Shown in pieces: positions 56,252 through 64,000 of a DNA stretch of 64,000 nucleotides (within the stretch, counting starts at the first letter, position 1; each line of letters begins with the position of its first letter). Position numbers and translations under genes: made by a program. The DNA is from Ectobius pallidus (taxonomy: Eukaryota > Arthropoda > Insecta > Blattodea > Ectobiidae). The notes below the pieces were generated by a model. The model searched no databases, was not told the DNA's origin, and saw only the letters and a list, made by a program, of their open reading frames with translations. The stretch spans positions 50,200,502 to 50,264,501 of the forward strand of contig CAXKWD010000008.1 in assembly GCA_964059195.1 (NCBI GenBank). The letters are read 5' to 3'.

Positions 56252-56576
56252 CATAGGCGTACCGAGGGGAGGGGGGGGGTTGGGGGTTTGAACCCCCCCC
56301 CCCCCCCATTGATTAAAAAAAGGAAAATTGTATAATTTTTTTAAGTCTGCCCATATATTACTTAATGCAAGTATAAAGCGTGGGAAGCTTAAAACTCATT
56401 ATTTTGCATCTTAATTTTTAAAATTTTTCCGGGGGAGGTCCCCCGGAAGCTGAAAACTCGTTATTTTGCATCTTGATTTTTTAAATTTTCCGGGGGAGGA
56501 CCCCTGGACCCTCCCTTCCCAGACCCCGCGGATGTTATAACCCCCCCCCCATATGGTCGTCCTGGTTACGCCTATG
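56252..56576. mobile_element. hAT-type MITE, 325 bp, with poly-C/G runs
   Basis: CATAGGCGTACC and GGTTACGCCTATG are inverted ends with one indel. TAGGTACT is duplicated at 56244-56251 and 56577-56584. The interior has long G and C runs and two similar blocks with TTAAATTTTCCGGGGGAGG. Confidence 0.8.
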
Positions 56577-56584
56577 TAGGTACT

Positions 56585-56895
56585 TACACTTATAATTATT
56601 ATTTTAACGCTAATTTTTAAATAATAAAAGCTGTAAAATATATAAAATAATAGGTAATTTATTAAATATATATATATTTTAATAAAAACACTTTCGCAGT
56701 AATACAACAGTAGTACTTTGTTTCTTTTTTGACAATTCTTATTGACTTCAAAAAAGTAGTTAGGTATCTTATTTGGAAAAAAATATGTATAATATGTATT
56801 TTAAAAGTATAGGCCTAATACTTATTATGTTACCTATCTTAACTTCGGTTTCTTTTTTATTATTATATATACATAACTTTGAGAAGATAATTTGC
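56585..56895. other. AT-rich hAT copy 2 interior
   Basis: Mostly A/T with TATATA runs. No transposase part was recognised. Confidence 0.35.
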
Positions 56896-57270
56896 TTCTA
56901 ACTTTTTACTTGAAACAACAAACTATACGTTTCAGCCAAAGCACTGGTGAAGACGCCAAATTGTCTTGCGTCGAAAGCGAATTAAAACCTACAAAGAAAC
57001 ATCCGACGACGGCGTCATTCGAGAGCTTCCGACGGACTGACGACAATGACGACGCGTGTCACGGGGGAGGGGTGCGGTGAAAAGCGAGTACAAGTGCCTA
57101 ATTCTCATTAATCGATTCAGAACGATTTTTAATTTTTTTTATATAAAATAAATATTATTTGCGTATGGAACTAAAGAGCCGCAGCTTCACATCCAAAGAG
57201 CCGCATGTGGCTTGTGAGCCGCAGGTTGCTGACCCCTGGCCTAGGCGAGCCACCGTGACTGGCAGACTTT

Positions 57271-57348
<78 letters not shown>

Positions 57349-57662
57349 GCGAGAGAGAGAACGAGCGAGAGAGAGAACGAGCGAGAGAGAGAACGAGCGA
57401 GAGAGAGAACGAGCGAGAGAGAGAGAGAACGAGAGAGAGAGAGAGAACGAGAGAGAGAGAGAACGAGAGAGAGAGAGAACGAGAGAGAGAGAGTTAGAAA
57501 AAAGAGGGAGAAAGGGAGAGAGAGATAGAGAGAAAAAGAGAGAGAAAAGGTAGTAAGAGCGAAAAAGAGGAAAAAAGAAATAGAGAGAAAAAGAGAGAAA
57601 AGGACAAGAAAGAGAGAAACAGAAAGAGAGCGATAGAGAAAGATAGATAGAGAGAAACCTAG
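57271..57662 (+). repeat. GA-dinucleotide and GAACGAGC tract
   Basis: About 75 bp of pure GA is followed by GAGAGAGAACGAGC units and then degenerate purine-only sequence to 57660. Long frames on both strands (57159-57497, 57241-57741) are simple-sequence artefacts. It abuts the outer duplication of hAT copy 2. Confidence 0.93.
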
Positions 57663-57960
57663 CGGCCATGGAAGAAACCATCAACGGGAATGGATTCTCA
57701 GCAATATTTCCAAGCATTAGCAAACCGTGGTATTTTAGCAATGGTGCACAGAGATTTTGAGAATACCCCGGTATTACGTTTTACCATGGTAACGAAATGG
57801 CTGAGAAAACCGGAGAATGGTGCACTCGGCCATAAGAGTAATAGTTACACATCTTGAGAACAATAATCCATGGCCAAATTAAAAATGAAATAATAAAAAA
57901 TATCTATTAAAACATAATTAACATCTCTCTTTTTATAAAAAAATGTTTCAGTATTTATTG
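57663..57960. other. Unrecognised unique-looking sequence
   Basis: No repeats or frames recognised. It contains CCATGGTAACGAAATGG-type short palindromes only. Confidence 0.3.
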
Positions 57961-57965
57961 TACAC

Positions 57966-58845
57966 TAGCATGTGCCCGTGGCTTCGCCCGCGATAATTAT
58001 TTAAAAAATTAAAACTTAAGAGCATAGGCCTAATAGTTAAATCATTATATTTAATAACACCTAAATCACGTGGACTACACATCACGATTAGATAGCGTTG
58101 CCTGGTAAAGGCAACCTCAGATTCAAGTTCCTTGGTTCAGAAAACCCATGTATAGTGAGTTTCGTCCAAATCGTACAATGTTTAACCATATTTAGGCCTA
58201 TATTGATAATCCCTCTTCCGTGTAGGTTGAAAATTTCATATGCCTGCGGGCCTTGATATTCTAAACAAATGAATCATCCAGGATGGACTTAAAAAATCAA
58301 GGGATCGCCCGCGATAATTATTTAAAAAATTAAAAATTAAGAGCATAATAGTTAAATCATATTTATTAACACCTAAATCACGTGGACAACATACCACGAT
58401 TAGATAGCGTCGCCTGGTAAAAGCGACCTCACATTCGAGTTCCTTGGCCCAGAAACCCCCCGTATAGTGAGTTTCATCCAAATAAAACAATGTTTGACCA
58501 TATTTAGGGCTTACAACATTCAACCGATCGCGAAAGTTTTATTTCCAAGGTGTGACAAAAATAGCAAAAGCCAGCTGTAATTGATTTGACATTGAAATCT
58601 ATTACTGAAAACTGATGCCTCAAAAACGCAAAAGATACACGTTTTCTGCCCGTTTTTCACTCATAACTCACGAACGAAGGCGAAAATTAAAATTTCGGCT
58701 TCGAGGTGCATTTTCCGACCCTTCAGTCCACCTATGTTTAAAATTTCAGATCTCTGCGTTCAGTAGATTTCGCTGGGCATCGCGGACAGACAGACAGGCA
58801 GACAGAAGGAAGACATACACTTCCTTTTATTAATATAGACTTACC
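57966..58845 (+). repeat. RTE-like retroposon with internal tandem duplication
   Basis: The head ATGTGCCCGTGGCTTCGCCC starts at 57970. A block of about 220 bp is repeated (57990-58200 and 58310-58500), sharing GATTAGATAGCG, CAACCTCA/CGACCTCA and TATAGTGAGTTTC. The end has ACAGACAGACAGGCAGACAG and a TTTATTAATATAG tail typical of the group. Confidence 0.6.
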
Positions 58846-58979
58846 CCAATAAATTCAATAAAAAGCACTATGAAATCTACCTCAGCCTGTGCCCTGTAGG
58901 CCTACCTTAAAGGGATTTTTTATACTTATTATTTCATCAATTACACATAACTGAAGCGTAAATTTGAATGGTGAATTTA

Positions 58980-59658
58980 CCATATTTACTCGAATATAAC
59001 GTGCATCATTTTTGTCCATTTGTAGATTTCAAAACTGAGGTGCGCGTTAAATTCGAGGGCGCATTATATTCTAGTACAAATCCATTTCGTAGGTCGGCGG
59101 TAATATTGATCTACATAACAATGCATTACTGTAATTCTCGACTTCATTCATTTTATTGTTGGCCTACACCATTATGAAATTTAACTTCTGAAACATAATG
59201 AAAAATATTGTTTTTGTCGGTTCTGTAGTGCAAATGTGGAATATTGTGCATTCTCGATTTTAAACTCAATAAGAGCGGTATCGGCTTTTATTGTGAAACA
59301 TTCATTTAACATTTTGTTTGTTCATTTAGCAATACAAAATAAGCACCTCCGAGAATTCCAGTGATGAACACATTTGTGAATAATGATGAGCCATGCCTAT
59401 AGGCCTACATTTACAGTTAACTGCCGGTTTTAGGCCTACAAGTAACTTGTAGGCCTAAAACCGGCAGTTAACTGTAAATGTTTACGTGTTGGTTCATTAT
59501 TCTATAAATACTGTGACATAATTCCAAATAAAATATCCTACTATTGATGCACATTACTTTCACCAACAATTTGTTTTTTATTTTTTTTATATGATTTCAA
59601 CTTTCATAATCGGGGTGCACATTAAATTCGAGAGTGCATTATATTCTAGTAAATACTG
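58980..59658. mobile_element. TA-flanked TIR element, 679 bp
   Basis: CCATATTTACTCGAATATAA and the inverse of CAGTATTTACTAGAATATAA are the ends, with TA on each side (58978-58979, 59659-59660). Subterminal GGTGCGCGTTAAATTCGAG and GGTGCACATTAAATTCGAG are inverted partners. No transposase frame. It fits a non-autonomous Tc1/mariner-pogo element. Confidence 0.72.
59407..59481. repeat. Perfect 37-bp palindrome, 1-bp spacer
   Basis: Arms 59407-59443 and 59445-59481 are exact inverses, each containing CAGTTAACTGCCGG and TAGGCCTACAAGT. It lies at the middle of the TA-flanked element. Confidence 0.95.
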
Positions 59659-59787
59659 TAATTAATTATTGCTGGGAATTACACAGTGAAGTGGTATTAA
59701 ATTACACTAAATACAATTTCAGGGTTCTGATCTTGTAACTTTAAAAATTTGTGATGTTTGGAAATAAAAACATGCAAGATTCTTCAA

Positions 59788-61137
59788 TTATTAAGTGCCA
59801 GTATGGTACTTTATGAGATTGTGTGGGGGACGAAAAATGTCTGTCCGTCTGTCTGTCTGTCTGTCCGTCCGTGTGTCTGTACGCGCTCTAACTCAAATAC
59901 GCTTTTTCGGATTTTCATGAAACTTGGAAAACACATTTATAATGTCAATGGGAAGAACCCTATTGATATTGAACCAAATCGGTTCACCGGTACCGGAGTA
60001 ATGCCCAATTTAGTGCCTATTTTAATAGATTATGGCGCCTTTCTAATAGAAAGGCGCCATAATTAAAATACGCTGTATCGGATTTCCATTAAACTTGGTA
60101 TACGCATTTATGACATCCATGAAAAGTACTCTGTTAAATTTGAACCTAATCTGTTGACCGGTACCGGAGTAAAACCCAATTTAGTGTATATTTTAAAGGC
60201 GCAATAGCTCAAATACGCCTTATCGGATATTTATGAAACTTCGTATACGCATTTATACTATCCATGGAAAGACGTCTGTTGATGTTCAACCAAATCGGTT
60301 GGCCAGTACCGGAATAATGCCCAATTTATTGCCTTTTATGTTAATATATGAGAAGTCGCGATAACTCAAATATGCTTTATTGGATTTTCCTGAAACTTTG
60401 TATATCCATTTATAATGTACATGGGAAGACGTCTACCGATATTGGACCAAATCGGTTGTCCGGTACCGGAGTAAAACCCAATTTAGTGTCTATTTTAAAA
60501 ACGCGGTTACTCAAATACGCTTTACCGGATTTTTATGGAATTTGGTATACACATTTATAGTGTTCATGGGAAGAGGTCTACTGATACTGGATGAAATCGG
60601 TTCACCTGTTTCGGAGTAATGCTCAATTTGGTGCCTATTTTATGATAATATACGTATTCGAAAAAATTTATATAAAAAAAAGCAAATCATTTATCATGAC
60701 AACATAGTCTATTGTTTTACTGTGATATTTTACGGCTTTGGAAATTAAAATAGAGATAGCTATGACCAAAAACACTATTGTTTTACATGCGCTTATAACT
60801 TACAACTAGACCGTTAAGCTGACCCAGGTGACCGAGATGGTAACGTTTTGGCCTCACGTTATGGAGTTCCATGGTTCAAATCCCGAAACCAGCCAATTTC
60901 ACTTTCTTTTTCGTATTTTTATGTGAGTGTGCGATTGTCAAGATATCAAAAATCTGTACAGTTCAGCTGATGCTGGAAGATTTTAATCTGATTAAAAAGA
61001 AAACTAGACCTTTGTTCTTCCCTAAGCCCTGCTTAATGAATAAATCTGGAGCTTAACTTGTAAATCAATTAAAAAAACAAATTCTGCATATCATAATTGC
61101 AGTCATAACTGATTAAAAAAAAACATACTGGCACTTT
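59788..61137 (+). repeat. Repeat L copy 3 with about five units
   Basis: The start TTAAGTGCCAGTATGG, a (TCTG/TCCG)n run, then units near 59885, 60060, 60200, 60360 and 60510 each with TTTCATGAAACTT-GTAT, CATTTAT and CGGTACCGGAGTAA or a variant. A tRNA-like head (GACCGAGATGGTAACG, GGTTCAAATCC) lies at 60825-60885. The end is CATACTGGCACTT. The unit number exceeds that in copies 1 and 2. Confidence 0.7.
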
Positions 61138-61315
61138 TTTACATCAGTTTACCTGATTTTATTTTTACTCAGTTTGATTTTATCCAGATAAAATGCCTGG
61201 CTTTTTTCAAGTGGATAAAACCAGGCCGGCTTTTTCATAACAACCCTGATTACAGTTCAGTCAAATGCACAGTACATCGTAAATACGAGTAATAAACTTT
61301 ATAATTACCTCATGA

Positions 61316-63430
61316 TAGGGTCATTCCGTATGAACTGAATCAAAGTCTGGAAAATTCCCCTAGTGACCAACTCAGATTTGACTAATAAAAATTGTGCTGG
61401 TACCCTTACGTATGTAATGAACCATTGCCAAATTTTAGGCCAAAATTCCTAAGGATTTCTGTGCTGTGGCCCTATAGAAAAAGGTCTGTTGTCCATTTTT
61501 GACACTGGCAAATTGCACATGTTCCTGTGCTACTACTTTTGGATGCCAATATTTCTGGAATGGAATATGATATCTGCCTGAAATTTGCTATATTGGGGAA
61601 TTTGAACACAGGCTTTCAGAATCTGCCATCAGAAAATGTGTACCTCTTCTAGTTTCTGAGCTACTGGTCTCCAAAGTAGTGATCTTTTTATGTACGAAAA
61701 TGAAATTTTCAATTTTCACGAGGCAGCTGTCATACTAGAATGATTCACAACAGGCTATTCTTACTGGATTCCTTTTATTTGAGGATGTGGCTACCTGCAG
61801 AAGGATTCTTGACTATTCCAAAGTCTTACTTAAGAAGTAAAAGGGCTCCGGCACAAAAAATGCGCTTTTAGACCAATCTTTGACTGACAAACTCACCGTG
61901 TGGGCAATTACCCACGGTAAAGAAATTTTTTCTACTCAATTGTACATATATGTTAATCATGTGACCAAAAATTCAGCTTGTTTTCTCACCTCCTTCATGT
62001 TTTAATAATTTTATGAAATGTAGACATTTTTCTCCCCACTGCAGCTTATGTTAAACAACGGTTATTGCTAACAATGCAGGTAATGTGAAATATTCCTCCT
62101 CCAAACACACAAATTTGATTGTATTCGTAATTTAGGTAGTTCTGTCAAAATAATTTGAGTTCACAGTCCAAATGAAGGCATTTTCTTCTGAATTAGTTCA
62201 GTGTCATGATCGGTGAGCTTAAAAAACCTTGCACTTATGACCCTGGAGCTCTGGTGCAGACACTGTGCACATAATATTCTGGAGTGGCACCCAGCAGACA
62301 TTTTGATGAACAGAAGCAGGCCATGAGAGAAGTCTGGCCTTAGATCATGTCATGAAGTTGACAAAGACATCACAGCTTTCATCTGACCACTCAACAATAC
62401 AGCCCAGGAACCAGTCCTTGTCATAAATGCATGAAACATACTTTCCTGGCTGTAATTCAGCATCATTCACAACAGTAAGTGGTTGCTCTTTGCCCTACAA
62501 CATCAAAATGATCATCAGCAGATGTTCTTTTCATTTTTAACGAGATTGTCAAAATCGGGATAAAGCTATGGTGGGACCTCCTACTAGTATCTTGCCTGCA
62601 TTTTCAAATCATGCTGGCAAGTCAAAGTTTATCTTGTTTTGGTTAATAACCACCTCAGATACATAGAAAAATTTAATTCCTGGAATATTTTCACTGCACC
62701 AGTCATACATATGAGAAGCAGTAAGAATGTGTCCGACCGTGGTTGCCTGTAGGCTTGCTCATCCAACTAAACGCTTGACGGTTCCACTAATGTCATCACA
62801 TGGACTCTTACCATGCGATGTTACAAAAAAGTTCCACTCTGCATCAAGGCTGTAGTCTTTGTCATGATTGCTGAGGTTGGAAAGGTTTTTATAGTTTTTA
62901 TATTGGCTCGCCAAAGAAGTTTTCTGATGACTAGGAGTTCATTTTTGATATATGTTACCACAGATGTGATGAAAGCATGAACAGTTGTGGTATCGTGCTT
63001 AAGACAATCTGATACCACACAAATTGGGAAATGCTCAAGTTTACTAGCCAATTTGTGATAAATCACAAATGGATCAAGTGTTGCTTGAGAGTTGTTCCAG
63101 TGGAACCCTTGTAGGCTACTTCATCCTGCACCATGAAGCTATAATTTTCAGCAAAATCTAACATGACAATTGCCTCATTCTCAAAAGATTTTCTTTCAGT
63201 TTACTGAGGTAACTACATGGTGCTATAAAATGGTGCTGTTGGAGGCCAGTTTATTTGAAGGTGAGGAAGTGGTACAGACATCGTATTATATCTCTGCTGG
63301 TCTGTCAAATGACTATTTCCTGGTAGGAGAAGAGATTCTACTAGCGTGCACAAAAACATTTCTTAAATTTACAACGGGCAGCAGATGTGAACAGATTTTA
63401 GCTCGGACAAGCAATGACTAGAAAGGGAAC
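61316..63430 (-). mobile_element. G-type DNA transposon I, right end unclear
   Basis: The left end TAGGGTCATTCCGTATGAAC matches the terminal type of element G. Transposase remnants run on the minus strand from about 63180 to 62340. I found no matching right inverted end, so the element may be truncated or its end lies in the sequence after 63200. Confidence 0.55.
62340..63185 (-). pseudogene. Element I transposase remnant
   Basis: From the N-terminal side: FAENYSFMVQDEVAYKG, then with a shift SQATLDPFVIYHKLASKLEH, ICVVSDCLKHDTTTVHAFIT and LLVIRKLLWR (62821-63066). In another frame come SQYKNYKNLSNLSNHDKDY, AEWNFFVTSHGKSPCDDISG and TVKRLV (near 62750-62900). Further on, LQPGKYVSCIYDKDWFLGCI with DVFVNFM near 62350-62470. 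The order equals the element G transposase with a C-terminal Tudor-like tail. Several frameshifts and loss of the SDG block make it inactive. Confidence 0.65.
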
Positions 63431-63764
63431 TGGATGTCTTTTGTATTGGAATACACGGACTACCTGCTCCTTGTAACAAAATTCCAACGGTCGGCGAGGG
63501 GCACAGATATAAAACGACAGCTGTACAGGCGAAGAATCAAAGGCACAACGAAGGAATACAAAGACTGCTTGTGTAGTAGCCTATCTGGTATTAGTTTAAT
63601 TCAATCGTAACTTTCATTGCATTGTCCAGTCAATAGGCATAATTTATTTTTCCCTAAGGAATCTTAATAGGCACTACTAGCATTATTATAAGATTTTTTG
63701 GTATATGTATTGTTGTAACATCTTAACTTTCATGTATATTCTCCAATATACTGCCGATACACAA
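63431..63764. other. Unrecognised flank
   Basis: No family resemblance or terminal repeats seen in this interval. Confidence 0.3.
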
Positions 63765-63766
63765 TA

Positions 63767-64000
63767 CAGTGGTACCTCGAGATACGAGTGCCCTAACATA
63801 CGAGTTATTTGAGATACGAGCTGTCGAGCGAGCAAAGTTACTTTATCACATTTCTTTTTATAACCATGGGTCAGAAGAAAGTGTAACAAATATGTATGTA
63901 CACTTTATAAAACCAGTTTTTTTCTTTACATTCTCTTTTATTATGTTTTTATACAATATTTGTCATTTATAAATACATTTTTCTTATTCAAAAACACGTA
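63767..64000 (+). mobile_element. Tigger/pogo-type terminal repeat at window edge
   Basis: TA at 63765 is followed by CAGTGGTACCTCGAGATACG, a terminal sequence typical of Tigger-like pogo elements. ATACGAGT recurs twice in the next 50 bp. The remainder of the element is beyond the window or this is a solo end. Confidence 0.6.

Larger units (their letters stand above)
45386..57238 (-). mobile_element. hAT copy 2 (hosts the Penelope array)
   Basis: Ends CAGGGATCGGCAACC (45386) and GGTTGCTGACCCCTG (57238) are inverted. GCCTAGGC is duplicated at 45378-45385 and 57239-57246. The element is therefore complete from end to end, but it holds an 8.8-kb Penelope insertion, a foldback MITE (45599-46278) and a hAT MITE (56252-56576). 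The transposase C-terminal half survives at 46391-47285. The N-terminal half was not recognised between 56108 and 56900. Confidence 0.85.

Noticed and set aside
57159..57741. Long ORFs on both strands across the GA tract
   Set aside because: They translate a dinucleotide/purine repeat (ER or LS runs) and have no independent coding signal.
1664..64000. TPP2 exon 2 in the window
   Set aside because: I looked for a VTTDGKPK-like start after an AG acceptor and did not recognise one; the intron may be very long or the exon may be missed by eye.

Overview
This window looks like a piece of a large, AT-rich, repeat-dense animal genome, most likely an arthropod and probably an insect. Supporting signs are a spliced metazoan gene start, tRNA-headed SINEs, several LINE families, hAT and pogo-type DNA transposons, and a Penelope-like element. 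There are no bacterial operons, rRNA genes or CRISPR arrays. The octamer TAGGCCTA is conspicuously frequent. The species cannot be named from sequence alone.

Host genes are confined to the left edge. A 54-codon first exon of tripeptidyl-peptidase II (TPP2) starts at 1502 on the + strand and ends at a clean splice donor. About 200 bp upstream, in the opposite direction, lies the first exon of a THAP zinc-finger protein, so 1300-1501 is probably a shared promoter. A YqaJ-nuclease-like fragment lies at 108-308. No further TPP2 exon was recognised.

The rest is a nest of transposable elements whose layers can be read from target-site duplications (TSDs) and rejoined flanks. (1) 3285-22370 is one CR1/Jockey-type LINE on the - strand. 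It is split by element B1 (3726-14425, which carries 7.7-kb element E at 3823-11547 and a SINE), by pogo-like element A (14629-17197, itself carrying a fragment of the same LINE family), and by a + strand LINE copy (18570-21075). (2) 25409-38596 is a candidate outer element C with TTAT duplications. It holds foldback element F (26627-33620), which holds transposase-bearing element G (27064-30163), an RTE-type LINE tail and element H, and it also holds a second B copy (35092-38020). (3) 39219-40605 is a deleted hAT. (4) 45386-57238 is a second hAT with a perfect 8-bp duplication. It contains an 8.8-kb Penelope-like array (47299-56094, 13-bp duplication) in tandem plus inverted arrangement, and that array contains a further inverted-repeat element (49672-51960). 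(5) 57270-64000 holds a GA-rich tract, RTE-like repeats, a TA-flanked element, a third copy of the variable-unit repeat L, another G-type transposase remnant and a Tigger-type terminal repeat.

Two threads connect the elements. Families A, B, C and D carry short repeated motifs at their ends that appear to align as diverged versions of one 15-17-bp iteron. G and I encode a recognisable transposase with SDG-type, QYKN and TSHGK motifs, and I also keeps a C-terminal YD-WFxG segment that resembles the tail of A. All TE coding regions appear broken. Coordinates of element ends without duplications are approximate.
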